NCBI GenBank assembly: GCA_021713415.1
Contig: JAKJJQ010000011.1
Coordinates: 5,763 to 69,762, forward strand
Direction: 5' to 3'
DNA length: 64,000 nucleotides
Source of the DNA: M0027 sp021713415
GTDB lineage: Bacteria > Pseudomonadota > Gammaproteobacteria > Francisellales > Francisellaceae
The notes below the pieces were generated by a model. The model worked only from the letters and a program-made list of their open reading frames with translations. It had not been told where the DNA came from and did not search any database. The translations under genes were made by a program, and so were the position numbers. Shown here piece after piece: positions 56,044 to 64,000 of this stretch; the stretch's first letter is position 1; each line of letters opens with the position of its first letter.

Positions 56044-56379
56044 TTAAGCTTGATTAAATAACAAATCATCAACCACTTCCATGGTAATTTCGGGTAATTT
56101 ATTTTCTTGATCAACACAAGATTTCATCTCTAAAATACTTTGACGGATATCTTCTGGTAAAACATCAGAAGGCGCATCTTCTCCTGGCCAAGATGCATCT
56201 CGTGTTTGTTTATCTGGCCACCTTGAATAAGCAAGAAAAAAACCTTGATCTGTTTTATGTAAAACCGAACCTATTGCGCCTCGATACTCAACAAAATAAC
56301 TTGCTACTTTACGCCATAATTTTTGATATTCATCTTCTTTAGATTTTTTTACATACACTCGATAAATAACTACAAACAT
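56044..56379 (-). CDS. Antibiotic biosynthesis monooxygenase-like small protein
   Basis: A 111-residue protein starting MFVVIYRVYVKKSKEDEYQK, with a ferredoxin-like alpha/beta pattern and FLAYSRWPDKQTRDASWPG, as in small ABM-domain proteins. The role is unknown; such dimers act as monooxygenases, haem-degrading enzymes or stress proteins. ATG 56379 follows AAAGG; the longer frame to 56493 overlaps rluB and is rejected. It is 28 nt from rluB on the same strand. Confidence 0.6.
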   Translation of the reverse strand: MFVVIYRVYVKKSKEDEYQKLWRKVASYFVEYRGAIGSVLHKTDQGFFLAYSRWPDKQTRDASWPGEDAPSDVLPEDIRQSILEMKSCVDQENKLPEITMEVVDDLLFNQA

Positions 56380-56407
56380 AAGAGAGCCTTTGATTGCATA
56401 AATAAAC

Positions 56408-57250
56408 TTATTTAAATGATTTTGTCTTATTTTTATGATAAATCGCCTTTGGAAATGTAAACGAACGCATACCAACGGATTTACGTAAATCATTTACCTG
56501 CATTGCGGTTAATTCCAGCGCCTTACCTTGAGCTAGATTACGTGGCAGTATAATATCACCATATCGAACGCGAGTTAGGCGACTAACTTTGATATGATCA
56601 AATGACTCCCACATACGTCTGACCTCACGATTTCTTCCCTCTCTTAAAATCACATGATACCAAGTGTTCAAACCTTCACCGCCTCTAAATTGAATGGAAT
56701 CAAACTTAGCCATACCATCTTCAAGATTAATGCCTGTTTTAAGTGTTTCAATCATTTCATCAGTGACTTCGCCAAATAAACGTACGGCATACTCTCGTTC
56801 TAACTCATAGGATGGATGCATTAAACGATTTGCTAATTCTCCATCTGTTGTAAACAACAATAAGCCTGAAGTATTATAATCGAGCCTACCAACCATAACC
56901 CAACGGCCATTTTTAAGTTTTGGTAATGCATCAAAGACTGTTTTACGACCTTCAGGATCTGATTTAGAGCATATTTCTCCTGCTGGCTTATGGTATAGAA
57001 CTACCCTTGGACGTGTTAAAAAGGTTGCAATTTTAACCAATGGCTTACCGTCTACTTCAATCCGATCATTTAATGTTACGCGCATACCCGTTTCAGCCTG
57101 GCGCCCATTAACAGAAATTCTACCTGCATCAATCCACTCTTCCATTTGCCTTCTTGAGCCAATGCCTGCTTGAGCCAATACTTTTTGTAACTTCTCAGGT
57201 TTTAGCACATCATTGCCACCTGACTTAGACATCTTCACTTTTTTATTCAC
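56408..57250 (-). CDS. rluB: 23S rRNA pseudouridine synthase (RluB-like)
   Basis: A 280-residue RsuA/RluB-family enzyme. An S4 RNA-binding domain (KVLAQAGIGSRRQMEEWIDA, about residues 20-80) precedes the catalytic domain with YHKPAGEICS, VGRLDYNTSGLLLFTTDGEL (catalytic Asp), LEREYAVRL and GRNREVRRMWES. RluB makes pseudouridine 2605 in 23S rRNA. The family member is inferred from length and the motif context. Confidence 0.9.
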   Translation of the reverse strand: MNKKVKMSKSGGNDVLKPEKLQKVLAQAGIGSRRQMEEWIDAGRISVNGRQAETGMRVTLNDRIEVDGKPLVKIATFLTRPRVVLYHKPAGEICSKSDPEGRKTVFDALPKLKNGRWVMVGRLDYNTSGLLLFTTDGELANRLMHPSYELEREYAVRLFGEVTDEMIETLKTGINLEDGMAKFDSIQFRGGEGLNTWYHVILREGRNREVRRMWESFDHIKVSRLTRVRYGDIILPRNLAQGKALELTAMQVNDLRKSVGMRSFTFPKAIYHKNKTKSFK

Positions 57251-57316
57251 ATTTACCCTTAATTAATTGGCTTACTTCAACATGACTAACTATTTTCTAA
57301 ATTGATAAATTAGCCA

Positions 57317-59077
57317 TTATTGTGGAAATCTTATCCCATCTTGACTCATTCGCCAAGCAAAGTGTTTCTGAACACCAATTTTTCCTTGTTTAATTAAGGA
57401 TTTTATTCTTTCAGAAGAAATTGAGAAATCCATTGCAGCTACATCTTGTGTATCAACAAATACCGTTCGATTCCAGTCATCCTTAGGTAAATGCCCCTTT
57501 ACACTAACTTCTGCAATAAACTCCATTAATACCTTTGCATAATCAACTAAATTACCAACCTTCTGGTAACTTTTTTCTTGTTGCTCATAGTTTGGTAGTT
57601 TAAATAAAGGCTCTAATCTAAACCCTAAGGTTTCATGATTAAAACAATAATTATCATCTGTACCTTGGTACTTTGTATGGCCAACATTAATTGGATTTTC
57701 AATAAAACGCTTATCATCAAATAAATGAATTGGGTAATTCCACGTCATACCACCATCAATCATCACACAATCTTCTTTATCAACCTCTCTTTTAATGGCT
57801 CGATAATATAATGGAATACTCATTGACATGCGAATTGCATCACGGATTTCTACATCTGGCGTTTGATCAAATGAAAATACATCAGCACATCGCTTAGACA
57901 TATTCGTTGCAATAATATATAAATCAAGCCCACCTAATGCCTTTAAATCACGAAAGGTAATATCACTTCTGCCTGCTTTATCTGCAATTCGCTCACTCAT
58001 CCACTCATAAAAACGATCACCACGATACCAACCAAAGTCAGATAAAAATCGTGTTGTATTGGAAATAAAATTATTACCCTTATCCGTAAACTGCCTGAAA
58101 TCTAATGGTGCAATTGTATGATAAAGCTCATCTTTATCATATTTAAGCGCCACTAAGGCTGCATAAATTGCACCAGCTGATACACCGGCAACCCGTTTGA
58201 TATGCGACATAATACCTAAATCAGCTAAAGCACTGACAACACCACTATAAGCAATTCCTCTAATGCCTGCACCTTCAAATACTAAATTTCTAAATGCTGA
58301 GATATTTAAATGTTCAATAAGTTGATCACTATAAAAGTCAACTTGCTCATAATAATTCATTAATTCATAATCATCAGAAGCCAAAAATTTTGTGCGTAAA
58401 CGCTTGATTCGTTTAGCATAATATTTTGCAATACTTTTACTAATAATCAGTGGGTGATGTTTACTTAATAATAATAATACTTGCTGTTTAATTTGATGGT
58501 ATTCTATTTTTGGATTAAAACTAAGCATTTTTAGCGCATACTTTAAAGTAAGTACAGTACGCTTATCTTTACTGTCAATCTGGCGATACCACATACCATT
58601 CCAGAAGCCTAATCTAAAAAGTAATCGAATGAAAACTGCTGGTAATTGATGCCACCATTTTGATCTTAAAAGCTGATCTAACTCTAATGTAACTGGATTT
58701 AGCATAATAACTTTCAATACGTTACTTGGATAAAGTGCTGCTAAATTTAATGCAATTAAAGCACCATAACCATGACAGAATACTGTAATATGATGATAAT
58801 CATGCTTTTCTAACAACGCCTGAAAATCCAGAATATACGATAAAACACTAAAATCATATTTACGCTTTGAAAAGCCACTATTACCATGACCATATAAATC
58901 GAGACTTAATACATTGTAACATTGTTCATAATGCCGCCATTGATAATGCCAATCACGTGCTTTACCACCTAATCCATGAATAAACAATAAGGTTTTCTTT
59001 TTAGGATCAAATTTTGTATGGTAAATGCATAAGCGCCGATTAGCTCTTAATGTCTGCTTAGTAACTTCTAATCCCAT
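57317..59077 (-). CDS. Fusion of degenerate alpha/beta hydrolase and patatin-like phospholipase
   Basis: A 586-residue two-domain protein. Residues about 1-135 are alpha/beta-hydrolase-like: LLFIHGLGGKARDW, SLDLYGHGNSGF, and VFCHGYGAL at 99-107. Here the usual nucleophile Ser of GHSxG is Gly103, so this half is probably inactive. Residues about 264-470 are a complete patatin domain: FEGAGIRGIAYSG (oxyanion loop), GVSAGA with Ser300, and the dyad Asp in IDGG (Asp441). Patatins hydrolyse membrane phospholipids, and several bacterial ones are virulence factors. There is no signal peptide. Partial hydrolase-patatin fusions are rare in my experience; substrate is unknown. Confidence 0.8.
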   Translation of the reverse strand: MGLEVTKQTLRANRRLCIYHTKFDPKKKTLLFIHGLGGKARDWHYQWRHYEQCYNVLSLDLYGHGNSGFSKRKYDFSVLSYILDFQALLEKHDYHHITVFCHGYGALIALNLAALYPSNVLKVIMLNPVTLELDQLLRSKWWHQLPAVFIRLLFRLGFWNGMWYRQIDSKDKRTVLTLKYALKMLSFNPKIEYHQIKQQVLLLLSKHHPLIISKSIAKYYAKRIKRLRTKFLASDDYELMNYYEQVDFYSDQLIEHLNISAFRNLVFEGAGIRGIAYSGVVSALADLGIMSHIKRVAGVSAGAIYAALVALKYDKDELYHTIAPLDFRQFTDKGNNFISNTTRFLSDFGWYRGDRFYEWMSERIADKAGRSDITFRDLKALGGLDLYIIATNMSKRCADVFSFDQTPDVEIRDAIRMSMSIPLYYRAIKREVDKEDCVMIDGGMTWNYPIHLFDDKRFIENPINVGHTKYQGTDDNYCFNHETLGFRLEPLFKLPNYEQQEKSYQKVGNLVDYAKVLMEFIAEVSVKGHLPKDDWNRTVFVDTQDVAAMDFSISSERIKSLIKQGKIGVQKHFAWRMSQDGIRFPQ

Positions 59078-59190
59078 TATCCAAAAAATACCAAATAAGT
59101 AATTGCTATCTCTATTATTTATTTTAATCGAATTAGTCTAAATTAGTTAAAAAAAATGCACAATCCACATAATAATCATCAATTTATTTG

Positions 59191-61356
59191 TTAAATTTTC
59201 TCTAATTCAATCATGCGAGCCAATAATGTTTTCACGCCATAACCACCTTTAAAATCAATAATATAGCGCTTTTGATCACCCATGCCTTCTTCTTTAATAA
59301 AAACGCCAATACCAAATTTATGGTGACTAACTAAATCTCCTGATTTAAAAGCACTTGCATCATCTGAAGCACATTGATTAAACCCAAAGCCAAATTGGGA
59401 TTTTAAAGGCTGTTGCTTTAGTCTTACTTCATCAATTAAATCTTCTGGAATCTCCTGAATAAAACGTGATTTTTTTTGGTAATTAACATCACCATATTGA
59501 TGACGAACCTTTGCATAAGATAAATAAAGCTTTTGCATTGCACGAGTAATACCAACATAGCAAAGTCGACGCTCCTCACTTAGTCGATCTTCATCTTGTG
59601 CCCTATGGCTTGGGAATAACCCTTCTTCAAGACCTGCAATAAATACATAAGGAAATTCCAAACCCTTAGCTGAATGTAATGTCATCAACTGAACACTTGA
59701 AGTAAACTCATCAGCACGCCCTTCCCCTGACTCTAAAACAGCAAAACTTAAAAATTCTTCTAATAGATCATTTTCATCGACATCAATCGTTACCATCGGT
59801 GTAAATTCACTGACAGCATTTACTAATTCTTCTAAGTTTTCTAACTTTTGTAATGCACTTTCCTTCTTATCATTTCGATACATTGCCATTAAGCCTGAAG
59901 CTTCTAGCACAAAACGCATTTTTTCTTTTAAGCTAAAATCTTCTAGTTGTGCATCCATATGATCAATCAGTTTAATAAATTCAGCAACATTATTTCTTGT
60001 TCGTTGAGCAATATTTTTATCAATAGAGAATTCACATGCACTATGCCATAAGCTAATATTTTTCGTTTTAGCAATTTCTCTTAATTTTTCAACCGTTTTA
60101 AGACCAATACCTCTTGTAGGTGTATTAATCACACGCTCAAAAGCAACGTTATCTTCCCTTAAAACGATCAAACGCAAATATGCAAGCGCATCTTTAATTT
60201 CAGCGCGTTCAAAAAATCGCAAACCACCATAAATACGATAAGGCACTTGTTTTTGTAGTAGCGCTTCTTCTAATACCCTTGATTGGGCATTAGAGCGATA
60301 TAATATAGCAATTGATGCCGGTGAAATATTCTGATTTTCAATTAAATCTTGGATTTTTGAAGAAATAAATGACGCTTCATCACGCTCATCTAATGCCTCA
60401 TAAAGCTTTAATTTTTCCCCTGTATTTCCTTGTGACCATAGCTGTTTACCCATTCTTTGATCATTATGTTTAATAATGCCATTTGCAGCATTTAGAATAG
60501 TTTGAGTCGAACGATAATTTTGTTCAAGACGAATTACTTCAACCGGTGCAAATTCTTGTTTGAATTTAAAAATATTCTCAACCTTAGCACCTCGCCAACC
60601 ATAAATTGACTGGTCATCGTCGCCAACAACCATAATATGGTTATTTTCATGTACTAAAGCTTTTAACCAGCGATATTGAATATCATTTGTATCCTGAAAT
60701 TCATCGACTAAGATTGCTTTAAAGCGATTTTGATAATGCTCAAGAACACTTGGAATCTTCCATAATTCATAAGCATATAATAACAAATCAGCAAAATCTA
60801 ATGCCTTATCTGCCTTTAATTGGATCTCATAGGCATGATATATTTTAATTAATTCATAATCAAAACGTTGATCTTTTTTATGTGATAATTCACCTGCTCG
60901 TATACCATCGTCTTTTCGAGCATTTATAAACTGCTGTACTGTTTTTGGCGGATAAAAGCTATCATCAATTTGCATGTTCTTAAGCAAACGCTTAATCACT
61001 TGTAATTGTTCATCTTGATCTAAAATTCTAAACTTACGATCCAAGCCAATTTGATCGCCATGACGTCTAAGTAGTCTATGTGCAATACCATGAAACGTAC
61101 CAATCCACATACCAAAAGGATTAACATTTAATAATGATTCAACTCGTCCACGCATTTCATTTGCAGCTTTATTGGTAAATGTCACAGCTAAAATTTCTAA
61201 AGGTGATAAAGATTGCTGTTGACACAAATAAGCAATACGATGGGTTAATACCCGTGTTTTACCACTACCTGCCCCTGCTAATACCAATGTATTATGATTT
61301 TCTGCAATGACAGCTTCTTGTTGAGGTTTATTTAATCCTGATACTATTGTATTCAT
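59191..61356 (-). CDS. uvrD: DNA helicase II
   Basis: A 721-residue superfamily 1 helicase that unwinds DNA in nucleotide-excision and mismatch repair. It has the Q-motif LNKPQQEAV, Walker A LAGAGSGKTRVL, VTFTNKAANEMRGR, LVDEFQDTNDIQYRW (DExx), VGDDDQSIYGWRGA, QNYRSTQTIL, and late motifs MTLHSAKGLEFPYVF and EERRLCYVGITRAM. The C-terminal tail has the VSHHKFGIGVF segment typical of UvrD, favouring it over Rep. Confidence 0.94.
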   Translation of the reverse strand: MNTIVSGLNKPQQEAVIAENHNTLVLAGAGSGKTRVLTHRIAYLCQQQSLSPLEILAVTFTNKAANEMRGRVESLLNVNPFGMWIGTFHGIAHRLLRRHGDQIGLDRKFRILDQDEQLQVIKRLLKNMQIDDSFYPPKTVQQFINARKDDGIRAGELSHKKDQRFDYELIKIYHAYEIQLKADKALDFADLLLYAYELWKIPSVLEHYQNRFKAILVDEFQDTNDIQYRWLKALVHENNHIMVVGDDDQSIYGWRGAKVENIFKFKQEFAPVEVIRLEQNYRSTQTILNAANGIIKHNDQRMGKQLWSQGNTGEKLKLYEALDERDEASFISSKIQDLIENQNISPASIAILYRSNAQSRVLEEALLQKQVPYRIYGGLRFFERAEIKDALAYLRLIVLREDNVAFERVINTPTRGIGLKTVEKLREIAKTKNISLWHSACEFSIDKNIAQRTRNNVAEFIKLIDHMDAQLEDFSLKEKMRFVLEASGLMAMYRNDKKESALQKLENLEELVNAVSEFTPMVTIDVDENDLLEEFLSFAVLESGEGRADEFTSSVQLMTLHSAKGLEFPYVFIAGLEEGLFPSHRAQDEDRLSEERRLCYVGITRAMQKLYLSYAKVRHQYGDVNYQKKSRFIQEIPEDLIDEVRLKQQPLKSQFGFGFNQCASDDASAFKSGDLVSHHKFGIGVFIKEEGMGDQKRYIIDFKGGYGVKTLLARMIELEKI

Positions 61357-61383
61357 TCAATTATCCACTTGAACTTATTTTAA

Positions 61384-62661
61384 TTAAGCTTTAAACGTTT
61401 CTTTAATAAAAAAACTTAGAATAAAGCAAACAAGAAATATTAAAGGCACAAAAATCAGTGCTTTTTGAAACTCTAAAGCACTATAATAAGGTGCGCCTTG
61501 AGCTAAAACGCCACTCCATAGCTCTTTTAATATACCACCAACAATTTGTACTAATAACATTCCAATAAATACTGAGGCCATATTAGTAATACCCAGTGCA
61601 GTCGCTGATAATGAGCCAGGCACTAGTTCTGCAGATACAGTATAAGATGCGACAATGCCACTATTAAAAATACCATAGACGAAATAACAAATGATTAAAA
61701 GCCAAAAAGGAATCGCAGATACATAAATGATAATACACATTAAAATAAAGCAACAAATTGCCGATAGGCGCATTACTTTGACTCGTGAACGCCAACGATC
61801 TGCTAAAGCACCCGCAATTGGACAGCCAATGGCAAGGCCTATAAAAATTAAACCAACCAAAAAGGCAGATTTATCAATACCATAACCGTGAAATGCTGAG
61901 GTATAACCAACACCCCAATTTTCAGCAAACATGGCTGTAGGGCCATATAATAAGCCAATAAATAAACAATTTAACCATAACTGCGGATAACTAAACGTTC
62001 TTTTTAAATGCTCAAATATAGTTGATTTACGTCGAATCTGTTCTGGGTCATCCTCATCTGTTAAATAAATACTTTTTGGATGATTTTTTAAGGTAAAGAA
62101 CATCACTAATGATAATATAATTAGCAAAAGTGCAAACGCAAGCATTGAAGGACGCCAGCCAACGCTATTAAATAACAAACTCATTGGCGCATCACCAACT
62201 GCAGCACCAACCATCCCAGCTGCTTGTGTTAGCCCAGCTAATAATGCAAATGTTTTTACATCAAACCAGTTAATACATAATTTTAATGTACCAACAAAAG
62301 CAAATGCAGCGGAGAATCCCATCAAAAGCCTTGCTATTACAGCAGTTGTAATATCATTTGAAAAAGCAAATAATATACAAGAAAAAGCACATAATGCCGT
62401 ATTAAAAATCAACATTTTTCTTGGGCCAAAGCGATCAGTAACTACCCCAACAGGTAATTGCATTAGAATATAAGCATAATAAAAACTTGCTGATAAAACA
62501 CCTAAATCGAATGCATCAATGTGAAACTCAACCATTAATTGATGGTGAATAACACTTGGCGCTACTCTTAAGAAGTATTCAATAAAGAAAAATATTGCCC
62601 CTAATGACCATATAAACCAAGGGTATAGTGAACGCTTCTCATCTGCATAATAGTCATTCAT
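61384..62661 (-). CDS. Major facilitator superfamily transporter
   Basis: A 425-residue inner-membrane transporter with twelve predicted helices. The MFS loop signature appears as GVVTDRFGPRKMLIF after helix 2 and as GALADRWRSRVKVM in the second half. YFLRVAPSVIHHQLM in helix 1 and ARLLMGFSAAFAFVGTLKL suggest the anion:cation symporter or phthalate-permease-like branch common in Legionella/Coxiella/Francisella. Substrate unknown. It is 28 nt upstream of uvrD on the same strand. Confidence 0.85.
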   Translation of the reverse strand: MNDYYADEKRSLYPWFIWSLGAIFFFIEYFLRVAPSVIHHQLMVEFHIDAFDLGVLSASFYYAYILMQLPVGVVTDRFGPRKMLIFNTALCAFSCILFAFSNDITTAVIARLLMGFSAAFAFVGTLKLCINWFDVKTFALLAGLTQAAGMVGAAVGDAPMSLLFNSVGWRPSMLAFALLLIILSLVMFFTLKNHPKSIYLTDEDDPEQIRRKSTIFEHLKRTFSYPQLWLNCLFIGLLYGPTAMFAENWGVGYTSAFHGYGIDKSAFLVGLIFIGLAIGCPIAGALADRWRSRVKVMRLSAICCFILMCIIIYVSAIPFWLLIICYFVYGIFNSGIVASYTVSAELVPGSLSATALGITNMASVFIGMLLVQIVGGILKELWSGVLAQGAPYYSALEFQKALIFVPLIFLVCFILSFFIKETFKA

Positions 62662-62816
62662 TAATTAATCAAATATCCTAATAAAAAATATAATCTAGTT
62701 AGGCTAAGCTTTATCAAATTAGATGTCAATAACCAAAAGATAAGCTAAAAGTGATAATTGAATAAAAACACTTCGACTTAAGATAAAAATATGTTAATTT
62801 AAGCCCCGTAAACAAA

Positions 62817-62874
62817 TTGCATGTCAATAGAAAATGTATCATTAAGATACGATAAATCGCGCCTCTACATGCAA
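62817..62874. other. Long inverted repeat upstream of tRNA-Arg
   Basis: TTGCATGT (62817-62824) pairs with ACATGCAA (62867-62874). Inside, GTATC/GATAC form a short hairpin around ATTAA. It lies in the 370-nt gap between the MFS gene and the tRNA promoter. No poly-T tract is seen; function unknown. Confidence 0.35.
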
Positions 62875-62915
62875 AATACATTATACTATTGGCTACTAAA
62901 TAAAATGGTATTTGC

Positions 62916-62944
62916 TTGAACTTTATTTAGTTTATGCCTATAGC
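62916..62944 (+). promoter_or_regulatory. Putative promoter of tRNA-Arg
   Basis: TTGAAC (62916-62921), 17-nt spacer, TATAGC (62939-62944). It lies upstream of both the tRNA remnant and the intact tRNA-Arg. Confidence 0.5.
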
Positions 62945-62965
62945 ATTAGATGTTACAAAAATTTG

Positions 62966-62992
62966 CTTTTTGCGCCCGTGGCTTGGGTGCTA
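62966..62992 (+). pseudogene. Decayed 5' fragment of tRNA-Arg
   Basis: CTTTTTGCGCCCGTGGCT matches the sequence at the start of the intact tRNA-Arg (CTTTCTGCGCCCGTGGCT) at 17 of 18 positions, including the tRNA's first 12 bases. Similarity fades after the D-stem. It lies 64 nt upstream of the intact gene, in the transcript leader. Confidence 0.65.
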
Positions 62993-63035
62993 TAACAATT
63001 TAGACATTAATGTTTAAATTAAAAACTTACTTTCT

Positions 63036-63111
63036 GCGCCCGTGGCTCAGGGGATAGAGCGTTGGTCTCCGGAACCAAAGGTCGGTGGTTCGAATCCACC
63101 CGGGCGCGCCA
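63036..63111 (+). tRNA. tRNA-Arg (CCG)
   Basis: A complete 76-nt cloverleaf with encoded CCA. The acceptor GCGCCCG pairs with CGGGCGC. The D-arm has GCTCAGGGGATAGAGC. The anticodon loop CTCCGGA carries CCG, and the T-arm is GGTGGTTCGAATCCACC. The prophage lies beyond its 3' end, so it is probably the integration target. Confidence 0.97.
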
Positions 63112-63173
63112 TATATAAATCAATATCTTAAGCCACATTTAAACTCACAAATATTAACCTAGTTTTTATTTAA

Positions 63174-63199
63174 AGGTAACATATAGGTAACAAGAATTT
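63174..63199 (+). repeat. 26-nt integration-type repeat, copy beside tRNA-Arg
   Basis: A perfect match, in inverted window orientation, to 10715-10740. Two AGGTAAC heptamers are separated by ATAT. It lies 62 nt beyond the tRNA 3' end and 13 nt before the stop codon of the phage gene. A nearby ATTAACCTA stretch also recurs downstream of tRNA-Val. Confidence 0.75.
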
Positions 63200-63212
63200 C
63201 TGACTTTTTGGT

Positions 63213-64000
63213 CTATTTTAATGTTAACTGGACACTTGTTTGGTATCCCTGTTTGCTTAAACTATGTGTAGCAGTCTTTACATACCACTGTTGCGGAATA
63301 TCATCACGCAAGCCTTTAATAATAACTGGTACCCCAGCGATGATTTCTGGGTTCCCAACTATCGTAATATTTAGTGTATCTGTATCTTGTGTGTAGCCAT
63401 CTAATACCTTTTTTGCTATTGCCTTTGCTGTTTGTTCATCTTCATACGTATATGACAATAAAAATTCTGGTTGGCCGTTACCTACTGTTACCTTTTTAGT
63501 TTCTGCTGTATCTACATCATGATATTTAGCTGTCACGCTTCTAAATTTAGCCTCTCGTTTAGTTGAGTATGTTAGTTGCGATATCTGATCTAAACTCAAA
63601 CTTACTTCTGGTATATCTTCATCTTTAGTATTTTTACCTTTTTCATTTAGCATAATAAGCTTTGTATGTGTCGGTTTTAAAGTGCCTCCATATTGCCTAA
63701 CAACTCGATATAAAAAACCGATATTACCTTCATCTGTTTGGTCAATATGCTTAATTAAGATTTTGCCTAAATCTGTGCTTACTGATGTCTCTAACCCATG
63801 CTCGTTTGCAATTACTGTAATTAGATTTTCAAATGTTATATTATCAAATGATCTTGTTCTTTGTGTCTGCATGGCTTTATAAGTATTTGATGCTGTAAAG
63901 GGTACACTATTTGCATTTATATTTAAAAGACTCGGTGGGTAACTGTAACTAATCGTATCAACAAAGAAATAACCAAAGTCATGTAAATTATCTTGATAAC
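63213..64000 (-). CDS. Phage late control protein D / baseplate hub (partial)
   Basis: This reading frame is open to the right window edge (at least 262 residues, 5' end missing); an internal Met at 63872 is not the true start. The protein resembles gpD-type baseplate hub proteins of P2-like phages. It has SFDNITFENLITVIANEHGL in place of the usual 'TLGDIVxxIAxxHGL', VVRQYGGTLKPTHTKLIML, KVLDGYTQDTDTLNITIVG, a segment ending IVGNPEIIAGVPVIIKG, and YVKTATHSLSKQGYQTSVQL. In P2-like phages gpD is near the last late gene beside one attachment site, fitting its place next to tRNA-Arg. Confidence 0.8.
   Translation of the reverse strand, partial: YQDNLHDFGYFFVDTISYSYPPSLLNINANSVPFTASNTYKAMQTQRTRSFDNITFENLITVIANEHGLETSVSTDLGKILIKHIDQTDEGNIGFLYRVVRQYGGTLKPTHTKLIMLNEKGKNTKDEDIPEVSLSLDQISQLTYSTKREAKFRSVTAKYHDVDTAETKKVTVGNGQPEFLLSYTYEDEQTAKAIAKKVLDGYTQDTDTLNITIVGNPEIIAGVPVIIKGLRDDIPQQWYVKTATHSLSKQGYQTSVQLTLK

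Noticed and set aside
56380..56493. N-terminal extension of the ABM-like protein
   Set aside because: It would overlap rluB heavily; conserved sequence and a ribosome site start at 56379.
63682..63882. Plus-strand open frame opposite the phage gene
   Set aside because: It is antisense to a gpD-like frame that stays open to the window edge.
1..64000. Insertion sequences, transposases or a secretion apparatus in the window
   Set aside because: No DDE, HUH or serine-recombinase motifs and no Dot/Icm, type III or type VI components were seen. Effector proposals therefore lack a local secretion system.

Overview
The window is AT-rich, densely packed chromosomal DNA from a gammaproteobacterium. 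Two things support this placement: the cluster rpsF-rpsR-rplI-dnaB-alr, and a pcm-tolC pair alongside FimV-like and PilF/PilW-like proteins. Low GC, tRNAs with encoded CCA ends, and several large unrecognised proteins with features of host-directed effectors point to a host-associated lineage of the Francisella/Legionella/Coxiella/Piscirickettsia kind. I cannot name the genus from sequence alone.

Layout. 1-4245 is mainly housekeeping: the end of a zinc ABC transporter (znuC/znuB), an AsmA-like protein, an MTA/SAH deaminase and a DOMON lipoprotein. 4384-10740 is largely accessory: small hypotheticals, a 424-residue protein ending in a eukaryotic-type CaaX box, a structured non-coding stretch, a DUF2975/HTH pair, a transaldolase-like aldolase and a membrane protein. 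It ends beside tRNA-Val. 11098-15350 holds a 2-hydroxyacid dehydrogenase, a hydrolase, an orphan LuxR-type regulator and an effector-like protein. 15457-43130 is mostly conserved core (amino-acid permease, rsmI, dual ABC ATPase, fimV-like, flavin reductase, Kef antiporter, def, pcm, tolC, udk, pdxH, ridA, fadE, DASS transporter, pilF, rlmN, alr, dnaB, ribosomal proteins). It is interrupted at 30791-32638 by a protein with a Cys-x5-Arg phosphatase signature. 43293-52955 is a 9.7-kb insert holding two tandem copies of a two-gene cassette (A1-B1-A2-B2) with no recognisable family. 53075-62661 returns to core genes: formaldehyde detoxification, LOG, rluB, a hydrolase-patatin fusion, uvrD and an MFS transporter. 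At the right edge a tRNA-Arg is followed by an integration-type repeat and a P2-type tail gene that runs off the window, so a prophage begins there.

The most interesting threads are linked. Five accessory genes, including both large B proteins and the CaaX protein, share a G-rich TTGCA element directly before the start codon, which suggests common post-transcriptional control. The CaaX protein, the CX5R protein, the patatin fusion and the A/B cassette look like candidates for proteins acting on host membranes or signalling. No secretion system lies in this window, so secretion is inference only. A perfect 26-nt repeat lies just downstream of both tRNAs in the same relative orientation, tying the left accessory region and the right prophage to related integrative elements.
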